From Verrucomicrobiota bacterium (lineage in GTDB: Bacteria; Verrucomicrobiota; Kiritimatiellia; CAIQIC01; JAGNIJ01), in contig JAKLGK010000002.1 of assembly GCA_022710725.1 (NCBI GenBank), positions 392,420-456,419 on the forward strand: a stretch of 64,000 nt of DNA, in the 5' to 3' direction. Each line of letters opens with the position of its first letter. Position 1 is the first letter of the stretch. The position numbers and the translations under genes were made by a program. Shown here one piece after another: positions 1 to 8,931 of this stretch. The notes below the pieces were generated by a model. The model was not told where the DNA came from, did not search any database, and saw only the letters and a program-made list of their open reading frames with translations.

Positions 1-1353
1 TGGGGCCGGGAACTGATCGGCGGCGCCTTCGAGCCCGCCGCGCTGCTGGTCCTGTGCGCCCTGCCGTTCCTGATCGTGATCTACCGGGCCGTCACGGTGT
101 TCAAGCCTCCGGGCCTGAAGGAGGAGGTCGAGATATCGACGTTGTCGCTGCCGTTCCTCCGCTACCAGCTCGCGCACTTCGGCTGGGGGCTGGGCGTCGG
201 GCGCCTGGTCGCGTTCCTCCTGGCCCTGGCGGGCGGCGTCGCGGGCCTGCTGGGCGAGCGGTCGACCCGCGCCCGCGGCGCCATCCACCTGGCCCTGCTG
301 GGCGCCTCGGCAGCGCTGCTCTTCATCGCGCCGCATGCGCTGATCTTCCCGCGGTACCTGGCGATTGCTTTCCTGCCGATGCTGGTCGTCGCCGGCCGCG
401 GCCTGGCGTGGTGGACGCAGGGCGCGAGCCGCCGCCTCAAGCTGGCCGGACGCGCGGCCTGGGCGCCGGCCGCGGTCGCGGCGGCGCTGCTGGCGGCGTG
501 GCACGTCCGGCCGTTCGCGCAGTTGATGACCTTGCGGACGAAGTTGATGCCGGTTCCGCAGCTGATCGAGTGGCTGGAGACGCAACTGCCGGACAACGGA
601 TTGTACGTCTGGGAGTCCGGGTTCAACCTGCGCGACGTGCCGGGCGCCTATCCGGTCCGCGGGCGGCAGGCGGCGTTCATGACCATGCACTCCGGGTCCA
701 TCCGTGTGCCGGCGGTCGCGGAGCAGCTCGCGCCCATGGGCCGGTTTCTCTTCCAGCGGTTCCCGCTCGCCGCGCTGCTGGCCACGGGCTTCCCGGAGCC
801 GCCCGCCGAAGGCCCCTGGTCGTGGATCGGCGCGGATTTCGCCCGCCGGGACGTCGTCCGGAACGAGAGCCTGGAGCGATTGCACCGCTACGGGTTCAGC
901 CCGCACGGGTACCAATACCCGTCCAACCTCAACATCGTCTGTTACTTCAACCGGCCCGAGGACCTGCCGTCGCGCCTCGGGGCGGACGGGCGGCCGTTCC
1001 TGGTTTATCCGGACGGGCCGGGCTGGAAGTACCTGCAAACCCGGGAGGGCCTTCTCTTCGCGTGCCCGGAACCGGCGGGCGCTCTCCGGGTCCGCAACCT
1101 CTCCGGCCAGGCGCGGTCGGGCCGGCTGGTGATCGAGGGCGCCGTGCAAGCGCTCGGCAGCCTCCGCGTGACCGGACCGGGCGGGCAGGTCTTGACGAAA
1201 AACCTGCAACCCGCTAATCACATCAGGGAGGTGTTCGGGCCGTTCTCGTTTCCGACCGGCGAGCAGGAGGTGCGGATCGAGTTCTGGCCGGCCGGCCGGA
1301 ACGCGCTGTTGCTGTACGCGTTCCAAGTGGGCCCCGGCGAAAGCGGGCCATAA
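1..1353 (+). CDS. Membrane glycosyltransferase-like protein, C-terminal part (5' end outside window)
   Basis: The frame is open from base 1, so the start lies upstream; 450 residues are visible. At least four hydrophobic segments lie in the first 160 residues (for example around LLVLCALPFLIVI and the PHALIFPRYLAIAFLP region), followed by a soluble C-terminal domain of roughly 290 residues. The RYLAIAFLPMLVVAG stretch resembles the late membrane helices of GT-C fold (GT39/ArnT-like) glycosyltransferases, but the catalytic N-terminus is missing, so the family is an inference. The stop codon TAA at 1351-1353 is immediately followed by the ribosome-binding site of the HldE-like gene, which suggests one operon for envelope sugar metabolism. 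Confidence 0.6.
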   Translation, partial: WGRELIGGAFEPAALLVLCALPFLIVIYRAVTVFKPPGLKEEVEISTLSLPFLRYQLAHFGWGLGVGRLVAFLLALAGGVAGLLGERSTRARGAIHLALLGASAALLFIAPHALIFPRYLAIAFLPMLVVAGRGLAWWTQGASRRLKLAGRAAWAPAAVAAALLAAWHVRPFAQLMTLRTKLMPVPQLIEWLETQLPDNGLYVWESGFNLRDVPGAYPVRGRQAAFMTMHSGSIRVPAVAEQLAPMGRFLFQRFPLAALLATGFPEPPAEGPWSWIGADFARRDVVRNESLERLHRYGFSPHGYQYPSNLNIVCYFNRPEDLPSRLGADGRPFLVYPDGPGWKYLQTREGLLFACPEPAGALRVRNLSGQARSGRLVIEGAVQALGSLRVTGPGGQVLTKNLQPANHIREVFGPFSFPTGEQEVRIEFWPAGRNALLLYAFQVGPGESGP

Positions 1354-1364
1354 AGGAGTCGGGC

Positions 1365-2888
1365 ATGCCTGAAGCAAAAATACTGGATCTGGACAAGCTG
1401 GCGTCGGTGGTGGCCAAGGCCCGCGCGCAGGGCAAGGTCGTGGTGCATTGCCACGGCGTGTTTGACCTGCTGCACATCGGGCACATCCGCTACTTCGAGC
1501 AGGCCCGCCGCATGGGGGATGTCCTGGTCGTCACGCTGACGCCGGACCAGTACGTGGACAAGGGGCCGCACCGCCCGGCCTTCACCCAGGACCTGCGCGC
1601 GGAGGCCATCGCCTCGCTCTCGTGCGTGGACCATGTGGCCATCAACCGCTGGCCGACCGCCGAGGAGACGCTGCGCCTGCTCCGGCCGGACCTTTACGTC
1701 AAGGGCTCCGAGTTCAAGGAAATCACCAGCGACATGACCGGCAAGATCGGGCGCGAGGAGAAGGTGGTGCGCGAGGTCGGCGCCCGCCTGGCCTTCACCG
1801 AGGACATCGTCTTCAGCTCGAGCAACCTCATCAACACCCACATGTCCCTGTTCCCGGTCGAGGTGAAGGAGTACCTGAACCTCTTCAAGACCCGGTACTC
1901 GCTGAACGCGGTCAACGAGGCGCTCAGCCGGCTCTCGAAGCTCAAGGTCCTCGTGATCGGGGACACGATCATCGACACCTATGTCTACTGCGAGGCGATC
2001 GGCAAGTCGTCCAAGGACCCCGTGCTGGCCCTGCGGCACCAGTCCGAGGACCACTTCGCGGGCGGCGTGCTGGCGGTGGCCAACCACGTGGCCAACTTCG
2101 CGGGCCACGTGGAGCTGTTCACCGTGCTGGGCGCAGTCAATACGCGGCAGGAATTCATCACCTCGAGCCTGGCCTCCAACGTCACGCCGCATTTCTTCCT
2201 GCGGCCCGGCGCGCCGACGATCGTGAAGCAGCGCTTCCTCGAGGGCTACTCGCTGTCCAAGCTGCTGGAGATCTACTACATGGACCAGTCCGACATCCCG
2301 GACGAGACGATCCGCGAGGTGACGGCGGCCCTGAAGGAGAAGCTGAAGGAGTGCGACCTCGTGGTGGTCGCGGACTACGGGCACGGCATGATGGCCAAGC
2401 CCATCCGCCACCTGCTGTGCGAGGAGGCGAAGTTCCTGGCGGTGAACACGCAGGCCAACGCGGGCAACCGCGGCTTCAACACGATCACCCGCTACCCGCG
2501 CGTGGATTTCGGCTGCATCGCCGAGCACGAGATGCGCCTGGAAATGCGCGACGCCGAGGGCGAATTGCGGCCGATGATCGAGAAGCTCGCGCCGCAGCTC
2601 AAGAGCCGGGTCTTCGTGGTGACCCGCGGCAAGAAGGGCGCGCTGATCTGGACCGGCGAGGGCGAGTTCGTGATCGTGCCGGCCTTCGCCATGAAGGTGG
2701 TGGACCGCGTCGGGGCGGGGGATGCCTTCCTGTCCGTTACGGCGCTGGCCGCCGCGACCGGCGTCCCGCCGGAAGTCCTGGGCTTCATCGGGAACGTGGC
2801 CGGGGCCCAGGCGGTCGAGATCATCGGCAACCAGAAGGCCATCGACAAGCTCAAGCTCCAGAAGACCATCGTCTCCATGCTCAAGTGA
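1365..2888 (+). CDS. Bifunctional HldE-like protein, nucleotidyltransferase then PfkB kinase (reversed order)
   Basis: 507 residues with two recognisable domains. Residues about 22-160 form a cytidylyltransferase domain with the HxGH signature (HIGH, residues 37-40) and the KGSEF segment typical of RfaE2-type ADP-heptose synthases. Residues about 190-507 are a PfkB/ribokinase domain starting at KVLVIGDTIIDTY and ending with DRVGAGDAF, whose catalytic Asp is residue 453. In E. coli HldE the kinase is N-terminal and the transferase C-terminal; here the order is swapped. The expected role is phosphorylation of heptose-7-phosphate and adenylylation to ADP-heptose, or the equivalent for another sugar. 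A GGAG ribosome site lies 7 bases before the ATG, and the next gene starts 3 bases after the stop. Confidence 0.85.
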   Translation: MPEAKILDLDKLASVVAKARAQGKVVVHCHGVFDLLHIGHIRYFEQARRMGDVLVVTLTPDQYVDKGPHRPAFTQDLRAEAIASLSCVDHVAINRWPTAEETLRLLRPDLYVKGSEFKEITSDMTGKIGREEKVVREVGARLAFTEDIVFSSSNLINTHMSLFPVEVKEYLNLFKTRYSLNAVNEALSRLSKLKVLVIGDTIIDTYVYCEAIGKSSKDPVLALRHQSEDHFAGGVLAVANHVANFAGHVELFTVLGAVNTRQEFITSSLASNVTPHFFLRPGAPTIVKQRFLEGYSLSKLLEIYYMDQSDIPDETIREVTAALKEKLKECDLVVVADYGHGMMAKPIRHLLCEEAKFLAVNTQANAGNRGFNTITRYPRVDFGCIAEHEMRLEMRDAEGELRPMIEKLAPQLKSRVFVVTRGKKGALIWTGEGEFVIVPAFAMKVVDRVGAGDAFLSVTALAAATGVPPEVLGFIGNVAGAQAVEIIGNQKAIDKLKLQKTIVSMLK

Positions 2889-2891
2889 CCC

Positions 2892-3899
2892 ATGCGCGCC
2901 GAGCCGCCCCATCGCCCGCCCGCCGACCTGTTTGACCGGAGCCGCTTGCAGATCAGGCCCCTGGCCGAACGGAAGCACGATCTTGGTTTGGACCGCATCC
3001 GGCCCCTCGAGTCCGTTTTGAGCATCGAGCCGGCGCTCCGCGCGGTCGCGGCGCGGATGCTGGCGGCCCGCGACGCGGGCGCCGCCATCGTGCTCATGAT
3101 GGGCGCGCACGTGTTGCGCGAGGGGATGCAGCGCTACCTGATGGACCTGATGAAGAGGCGGCTGGTCACCCTCGTGGCCCTGAACGGGGCCGGCCTGATC
3201 CACGATTTCGAGCTGGCGCTGATCGGCCAGACCACGGAGAGCGTGGCGCGATACATCGCCGAGGGGCAGTTCGGATTGTGGCAGGAGACGGGCCGGATCA
3301 ACGACCTGGTCGCCGCCGCCGCCCGCAACGGGCTGGGCCTGGGCGAGGCCGTCGGCGCCGCCATCGCCGAGGGCGCCTTCCCGCACAAGGACATCAGCCT
3401 GCTGGCGGCGGCCTACCGGCTCGGCGTGCCCGTCACCGTGCATGTCGGCATCGGCTACGACATCGTCTACGAGCATCCCAACTGCGACGGCGCGGCGTGG
3501 GGCGCGGCGAGTTACACGGATTTCCTGCGGTTCACGAAGGGGCTGGAGCGGCTCGAGGGCGGCGTGGTGATGAACTTCGGCAGCGCCATCATGGCGCCGG
3601 AGATCTACCTGAAGGCCCTGGCCATGGTCCGCAACGCGGCGCGGCCGGAGGGTCGGACGATCGCGCATTTCGCGACGCTGGTCTGCGACCTGCACGACCT
3701 GCCGGCGGACTTCCATGCCGAGGCCCCGCGCGGCGCCGCCGGGTACTACTACCGCCCGTGGAAGACCATGCTCGTCCGCACCGTCGCCGACGGCGGCGAG
3801 AGCTTCTACGTGCGCGGCCACCATGCCCAGACCGTTCCCGAGCTCTGGAGCTGCCTGAACGAGCTCGAGGCCGCCCGCGCCCGGTCGAAACCGTCGTAG
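2892..3899 (+). CDS. Deoxyhypusine-synthase-like conserved protein of unknown substrate
   Basis: 335 residues, no signal peptide and no membrane segment. The start is 3 bases after the HldE-like stop without a ribosome site of its own, implying translational coupling. The segment GAHVLREGMQRYL...LVTLVALNGAGLIHDFELAL resembles the Rossmann-fold NAD-binding part of deoxyhypusine synthase relatives, and the C-terminal YYYRPWKTMLVRTVADGGES block looks like a conserved signature. Bacterial homologues of this kind are uncharacterised. The coupling to an HldE-like enzyme argues for a role in the same sugar pathway rather than in eIF5A modification, which bacteria lack. The family assignment is from pattern memory and is moderate. 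Confidence 0.55.
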   Translation: MRAEPPHRPPADLFDRSRLQIRPLAERKHDLGLDRIRPLESVLSIEPALRAVAARMLAARDAGAAIVLMMGAHVLREGMQRYLMDLMKRRLVTLVALNGAGLIHDFELALIGQTTESVARYIAEGQFGLWQETGRINDLVAAAARNGLGLGEAVGAAIAEGAFPHKDISLLAAAYRLGVPVTVHVGIGYDIVYEHPNCDGAAWGAASYTDFLRFTKGLERLEGGVVMNFGSAIMAPEIYLKALAMVRNAARPEGRTIAHFATLVCDLHDLPADFHAEAPRGAAGYYYRPWKTMLVRTVADGGESFYVRGHHAQTVPELWSCLNELEAARARSKPS

Positions 3900-3941
3900 G
3901 CCGGCCCGGTTTCCCGCGACGCCCCGGGGCTCAAAGCAGAG

Positions 3942-3971
3942 TTGCCTGCCGCCGCGCGGAAGGAGTATCCT
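3942..3971 (+). promoter_or_regulatory. Candidate sigma-70 promoter for the 3996 gene
   Basis: TTGCCT (3942-3947), 18-base spacer, TATCCT (3966-3971). The predicted transcript start near 3978 is just before the purine-rich ribosome site (3978-3987) of the ATG at 3996. The same TTG could be read as an upstream in-frame start codon, but a -35 role explains it better. Confidence 0.4.
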
Positions 3972-3995
3972 GAAGCAGGAAGGGGGGCTCATCCG

Positions 3996-6755
3996 ATGAA
4001 CAGGCTACGACGGTGGGTGTCGTGGGCGGGTTCCCTTTGCATGTGCCTAGCCCCGGCCTACGCCCGGGGCGCGGACCTGTCCACCCCGGCCGGCGCCGAA
4101 CAGGCGATCGCCGACGTGGTCCGGGAGATCGAGGCCAAGGTCAAGCTTTCCATCGGGCAACTTTCCGTGTCGCCGCCTCCCGTGCAGCCCGAACTCCGCG
4201 TGCTGGAGCAGTACGTCGACGAGTACCTGCGCCGCCACGGCGACCGGGTCTCCGTCGCCAACCCGATCTGGGCCCTGACCAATGCCTGCAACGCGCAGGC
4301 CGTGCAGCGCGACTACGACCGGATCGTGCCGGTGGGCAAGCAGCACAACGCCTACGTCGAGGTCAACAACAAGCTGAAGGAGAAGTACGACCAGCTGCTC
4401 CAGTTGTCCGCTTACGAGGTGCTGGCCAAGGGGATCGGGCTGATCCTGTTCCCGCCGGGGAGCGGATTGGACATCCTCCAGGAGATCGGCATGGAGGCGA
4501 TCGAGAACTGCATGACGCCGAGCTTCAGGCCGCTCGGCGCCGAGCGACTGCGGTCCACGACTGTTCCGCGACTGGCAGCGGAGTTGAAACCGGAGCAGGA
4601 AAAACTGCTGGTGGCCTTGAGGGAGGCCCCGGCGAGCAAGAACGATGTGCCCCGCATCTGCAAAGCCGCCCAGCAGCTGGCGGCGTCCTGCGAGGAGAAG
4701 GCGGGGCGAATCTATGATGAACTGTTGAAGCAGCACGAAGAGGTCAAGGCACAGGCGCCCACGATCTTCGTCAACGTGGTGGCCGTCGCCACCGAGGTCG
4801 ACCGTATCCTCAAGCGGCGCGCCCGTATCACGACGTGCGAGGTATTACCGAGCCCCCTGGTCCTGCCCGGCGTTGGCGCCTTTTACCCGCTGACCCTCCG
4901 GCTGGTCTACGACAGCGGCCTGCGCAAGGAGGCCTTCTACTGCGACGTGGTTTTCGAGCAGGACGATCCCCCGGTGATCCGGTTGTTCTCCAACCCGGGG
5001 AGCGGCCACGTGATCGCGGAGAGCACGGCGGTGGGAACCAGCGAGGTGCGTGTCCGGTCGAAGGACGACGGCCGGCTGTTGGGCTCGTTCCGCGTCGAGG
5101 TCGTGAGCGGTTCGGCGCCGGCCCCGATCCCGCCCGCGGGGCCCGGCCAGGGGGCCCCTCGACAGGCGGGGCAGGCGCCGCCGCCGGCGGGCGGAAGGCC
5201 CGTCGTTGACTTCGCCGTGTCGCCGGACCAGTCCGTGTACGCCGTCGGCCAGTCGATCCGGTTCACGCAGGGGGCGGTATCGAATACCGCAGACTGGGAT
5301 TTCATCTGGTATCTGACCGGAGCCGAGAAAACAGGGCCGGAAATCGAACATGCGTTTTCATCTCCGGGCAAGCACGCCGTCCGTCTCGTCGTGAAGGAGA
5401 GGGGCGGTGCGTGGGAAGACGCGATGGCCCGATTCATCACCGTGGAAGAGACCGCGGGCGAGGGCGTCCTCCCGCCTCTTCAGCCGGGAGGGACGGTGAC
5501 CTCCGCGCCTCCGTCCGGCCCGATCGGCAACGTCAACGACTTCGTTACCGAAACGGTCCGCGGCAAAGGCGTCGTGGCCGTCCGGTATTGGCGCGGCGGC
5601 GCTGGGGATTGGTCTGATCCCGTGGCCTTCCTGGAGACCGGGGCGGCGCAGGAACTGGCCCTGCAAACGGGCGAGCAGGCGGACGGCTACAACACCGGCT
5701 GGCTGTTGTGCGTCGAAAACGGCCAGCCGCGCTTCAAGGTCCTGGGCTGCGATTTCGAACGCCGGACCGGCCGGGTGGTGTACGAAGGCGCCCTCGACCT
5801 CCAGGGCCAGGACTACAAGACCGGTTCGCTCCGGTTCAAGGCCGTGCACGCCCGCTGTGCCGAAGTCACCTGGGAGGCCGCCAACGGCAGCCTGTACGGG
5901 GCCACCATCTGGAAATCCCCGACGCCCGCCGCACCGGATCCCAACCGCTTCGTGAAGACCGGCGTGGAATACGAGAAACCGATCGAATTGCGGGAGCCGA
6001 CCGGGGCCAACCAGCTCACGATTGGCGGAAGCGGCACGAACCTTTGTGTCACCGTGCCGGCCGGCATGATGAACGTGACGGCCTCGATGCAACTGTCCAC
6101 GGGGGTCAAGGCGCTGGGGGCCGTGGCGGCTGATGGCGTCTTTGTCCGCCTGGAAGACATGCCCCGCGAGACCGGGCGGGAGTTTGTGTTTTCCTTGAGC
6201 CCCGGCCGTCATTTCCTTCCGTATCCGGACACGCGGGGGCTCCCGGCCGACGCGCGCGCGGTGGATGTGAAGGTATTCGACAACGCCACCAAGGCCCTCC
6301 TGCGCCGTCACCTGGCGCCGCTGGCCCGGTCGGAGACGGCCTCGCCGCTGCGGAAGGACGAGGCGCCGGGCCCCGTCCTTTCCGAGTTCCGGTATGGTTC
6401 CAGCGCCTGGCCGGTCCGGTTGCAGGACGGCGTGCTGGAGGTGCGGGGCAACGGGCGTTGGGAGTGGGGCGAACAATGGAAACTGGTCGACCGGTATGTG
6501 AAAGAGTTCAACGGCGTCGGCACCGACCAGGGGCCGGCCCTGGCGCACACGAAGGACGGCCATTTCTGGGACGTGGTGCTGCTGAACTACCAGAACGGCG
6601 ACCGGGTGCCCGTCAACTCCTACAGCGAGAAGGTCGAGATTTATTACGGCGGCCAGTACGGGTTCTCATATCGCGTGGGCGGCCACAGCTTCGACTTCAG
6701 CCACGGCATCCTCAAGGAAATCGATCCGGCCACGGGGAACTTCCTGCGGCCGTGA
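3996..6755 (+). CDS. Exported PKD-domain protein of unknown function
   Basis: 919 residues. The start at 3996 gives a classical signal peptide (MNRLRRWVSWAGSLCMCLAPAYARGA) and has a strong AGGAAGGGGGG ribosome site. Residues about 25-280 are helical and charged; about 290-375 look like a beta-sandwich of bacterial Ig type. A PKD-like domain follows a proline-rich linker (from PVVDFAVSPDQSVYAVGQSI to the IEHAFSSPGKHAVRLVVKE motif). The C-terminal ~400 residues are beta-rich and unrecognised. It is the first gene of a co-directional trio with 6774-7220 and 7240-8814, separated by fewer than 20 bases each, so the three exported proteins probably act together in the periplasm or at the surface. 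Confidence 0.75.
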   Translation: MNRLRRWVSWAGSLCMCLAPAYARGADLSTPAGAEQAIADVVREIEAKVKLSIGQLSVSPPPVQPELRVLEQYVDEYLRRHGDRVSVANPIWALTNACNAQAVQRDYDRIVPVGKQHNAYVEVNNKLKEKYDQLLQLSAYEVLAKGIGLILFPPGSGLDILQEIGMEAIENCMTPSFRPLGAERLRSTTVPRLAAELKPEQEKLLVALREAPASKNDVPRICKAAQQLAASCEEKAGRIYDELLKQHEEVKAQAPTIFVNVVAVATEVDRILKRRARITTCEVLPSPLVLPGVGAFYPLTLRLVYDSGLRKEAFYCDVVFEQDDPPVIRLFSNPGSGHVIAESTAVGTSEVRVRSKDDGRLLGSFRVEVVSGSAPAPIPPAGPGQGAPRQAGQAPPPAGGRPVVDFAVSPDQSVYAVGQSIRFTQGAVSNTADWDFIWYLTGAEKTGPEIEHAFSSPGKHAVRLVVKERGGAWEDAMARFITVEETAGEGVLPPLQPGGTVTSAPPSGPIGNVNDFVTETVRGKGVVAVRYWRGGAGDWSDPVAFLETGAAQELALQTGEQADGYNTGWLLCVENGQPRFKVLGCDFERRTGRVVYEGALDLQGQDYKTGSLRFKAVHARCAEVTWEAANGSLYGATIWKSPTPAAPDPNRFVKTGVEYEKPIELREPTGANQLTIGGSGTNLCVTVPAGMMNVTASMQLSTGVKALGAVAADGVFVRLEDMPRETGREFVFSLSPGRHFLPYPDTRGLPADARAVDVKVFDNATKALLRRHLAPLARSETASPLRKDEAPGPVLSEFRYGSSAWPVRLQDGVLEVRGNGRWEWGEQWKLVDRYVKEFNGVGTDQGPALAHTKDGHFWDVVLLNYQNGDRVPVNSYSEKVEIYYGGQYGFSYRVGGHSFDFSHGILKEIDPATGNFLRP

Positions 6756-6773
6756 AGCGGAGCGAGCGGCATC

Positions 6774-7220
6774 ATGAAAACAAACCTGTGGGTGACGGCC
6801 GGGATGGCATGGGCCATGACCTCCTGTTCCGGGGAGAAGGGCCCCTTCCGTGAAATCCGCGCGTGGGACTCCAGGGAAATGCCGTACGCCATGGTCTTCT
6901 GCGCGGCGGCCACCAACCAGGACGAGGCCGCTGTCCGGCGCGAGGCCGACCGGATCGCGGCGAACAAGCTGCGGCAGTCTGAACGCGTGGTCGTGGTCAT
7001 CCTGTATGACGCGGATCGCGCCAGGGATGTCTCCTCGGAGAAGGCGATGCGGAACATGATGAGCGGCGCCGGCGCCGGGGTGAATGCCTTGCTGTACGGG
7101 GGGCGGTTCGAGGGCGGAGGCTTCCTGTCCGCGGCCCGGGAGGGGACGACGCCCGCGTGGACGTTTGTTCCATTCCGGGACACCGGGGCGTCGGCCCGCG
7201 ACAAGGCTTTTTCCCGGTAG
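6774..7220 (+). CDS. Small exported protein, possible lipoprotein
   Basis: 148 residues. The N-terminus MKTNLWVTAGMAWAMTSC looks like a signal peptide ending in a Cys; MTSC is a poor lipobox because position -3 is Met, so lipoprotein status is uncertain. The body has a compact alpha/beta pattern (EADRIAANKLRQSERVVVVILYDAD) and a Gly-rich centre (MMSGAGAGVNALLYGGRFEGGG). I do not recognise a family. It lies 18 bases after the PKD protein and 19 bases before the next gene, so co-transcription is likely. Confidence 0.65.
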   Translation: MKTNLWVTAGMAWAMTSCSGEKGPFREIRAWDSREMPYAMVFCAAATNQDEAAVRREADRIAANKLRQSERVVVVILYDADRARDVSSEKAMRNMMSGAGAGVNALLYGGRFEGGGFLSAAREGTTPAWTFVPFRDTGASARDKAFSR

Positions 7221-7239
7221 ACGGGCGGAAAGGAGACCC

Positions 7240-8814
7240 ATGAAAACAAGGACGTTCCTGGGTGGGCTGGGCCTGGCGATCGCCACGTGTCTCGCCGCGG
7301 GTTCCGATGACGCCGGCCCCCGCATCGTGCCGGCGGACCTGGACGCCGCCCTGGCGTGGGCTTCCGACACGGCGGCGTGGGAAGGGCTCCGCGGCGCGCG
7401 CTACGTCACCGCCATCTCTCTCAAGGCGGGGGCCGCCGAGGGGATGACCGCCCTCGTAAGAAAGGAGCTGGCTCCGCCCGGGCCGCCGGATGGTCCCGAG
7501 CCGCAGGAGACGGCCGGCAGCATCGAGTGGATCAAGTACGACGTTTCGCTCCTCGTGCACGTTTCGGCGGAATCCGCCGACGCGGCGCTGGACGGACTGC
7601 TCGCAGGCGACCGCCGGCCATTTGCCGCCGGCGAAGAGGGCTATGTCGTCGTCGGCGATGGGGTGCTGTTTCCCGAGGGCGGGGAGGCCGTCAGCCAGGG
7701 CCACCGGACCGCGGCGTTCCGCGCGGGGCGGTACAACGCAGTCATCCAGCAGGACTGGCAGGGCCGCCGGGAACTGCCCGAGGGCCCGGACCCGGTCCGC
7801 TCCCTCCTGGACGAGGACCTGCGGTCGCTGGCCCAAGCCCTGGCGGAACGCGCCGCGGCCGCTTCCGAATCCGCCGCGCCGGAGTACAGCGTATTGTTCG
7901 ACAAGCTCCAGGACCTCGAGGCCCGGGGGGACCGTCTCGGGGCGCTGCGCGTGATCCCGTCCGTATTCGAGTGCGATATTCCCGTCGACGCCTTCCAGGA
8001 AACGCTGGCCGCCACGCGGGCAAGGTTGATGGAAGGCCTTCTTGAGCAGAACACCGTTCTGCGGGATGGCCTCACCCTTGATTTCGCCGCGCTCCGGATT
8101 CTCTTCGGCGCGCAGGAGTTGGCCAGGCCTGACGCGCTGGGTTTCAGGCTCGTCCTGAACGGGGAACTGCCGGTGGAGCGCTACCTGTACTACATGGCCG
8201 TCGCCGGCCGCGCGCCGGCCCCGCCGCAGGAGGGACAGCTGGCGATCCCCGCGACGCCCGACGTGGATCCAGCCGCCACGCTGGCGGACGCCGATCCCTG
8301 GATCGTGGCGGCGTCGCTGTTCCTCGCGCGCAAGGGGTACGGCCGGGTATCGGCCCGGCAGGTCCTGGATCGGTGGACCTCGCGGCGGGATCTTTGGGAT
8401 GATGTCTGCACGGCCCAGGCGCTGTTGTTCCTGGCCGGGCAGGACGCCCAGGTCGTGGCGGGCGCGCGGATGAATAGAGAGGACATCGAGGAGGACCTCG
8501 GCCGGCTGGCGCCGGCGGCGGCCGGGCGGGCCGAGGTGCACGTGCTGGTCTTCGATGCCGTCTCGTTCCAGCCGATCGCGCCGCGCGAAGTCCGCCTCGA
8601 ACATCTGGAGCAGGGGCCGGCCGGCGCGGGTCCGGCAGTGAGCGGGGAGGAGCGGGTGGCCCTGCCGGAATCCTCGGAGGGAGTCATTCCGGTCGAGCCC
8701 GGCCTCTACCGCATCCGGTACCTGGACGGCGCCGTGCACGGCACCAGCCAGGCCTTCGAGGCTGCTCGCGGCCGGCTGGCGCGGGTCTGCATCATGGCCC
8801 TCGGCGGGGTCTGA
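7240..8814 (+). CDS. Exported protein of unknown function
   Basis: 524 residues from the ATG at 7240, chosen because it has an AAAGGAG ribosome site at the right distance and a signal peptide (MKTRTFLGGLGLAIATCLAAG); the frame is open further upstream but only as overlap with the preceding gene. There are no Cys-rich or catalytic motifs that I recognise. The central part is helical and acidic. The C-terminus (EVHVLVFDAVSFQPIAPREVRLEHLEQG...) looks like a carboxypeptidase-regulatory-type beta-sandwich. It is third in the operon-like trio with the PKD protein and the small exported protein. Confidence 0.65.
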   Translation: MKTRTFLGGLGLAIATCLAAGSDDAGPRIVPADLDAALAWASDTAAWEGLRGARYVTAISLKAGAAEGMTALVRKELAPPGPPDGPEPQETAGSIEWIKYDVSLLVHVSAESADAALDGLLAGDRRPFAAGEEGYVVVGDGVLFPEGGEAVSQGHRTAAFRAGRYNAVIQQDWQGRRELPEGPDPVRSLLDEDLRSLAQALAERAAAASESAAPEYSVLFDKLQDLEARGDRLGALRVIPSVFECDIPVDAFQETLAATRARLMEGLLEQNTVLRDGLTLDFAALRILFGAQELARPDALGFRLVLNGELPVERYLYYMAVAGRAPAPPQEGQLAIPATPDVDPAATLADADPWIVAASLFLARKGYGRVSARQVLDRWTSRRDLWDDVCTAQALLFLAGQDAQVVAGARMNREDIEEDLGRLAPAAAGRAEVHVLVFDAVSFQPIAPREVRLEHLEQGPAGAGPAVSGEERVALPESSEGVIPVEPGLYRIRYLDGAVHGTSQAFEAARGRLARVCIMALGGV

Positions 8815-8931
8815 CGGATCCGGCGCGCCGGATGCCGGCCCCGGGACCGCGCTCGCATTCCTGCATCGCCGCCGTTCCTGCCTGAAAAGACCTTGTTCGC
8901 CCCCTCTGGCGGCGGTAACGTGGTCGTCGCC

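Noticed and set aside
1218..3992. Very long minus-strand open frame opposite the HldE-like region
   Set aside because: His/Arg/Gly-rich translation without domains or ribosome site; it is a high-GC shadow of well-supported plus-strand genes. The same applies to the long minus frames at 6997-10347, 14879-16843 and 39971-43945.
3942..3995. Upstream TTG start for the exported PKD protein
   Set aside because: It would put 18 charged residues before a perfect signal peptide; the ATG at 3996 has a strong ribosome site and the TTG fits a -35 box.
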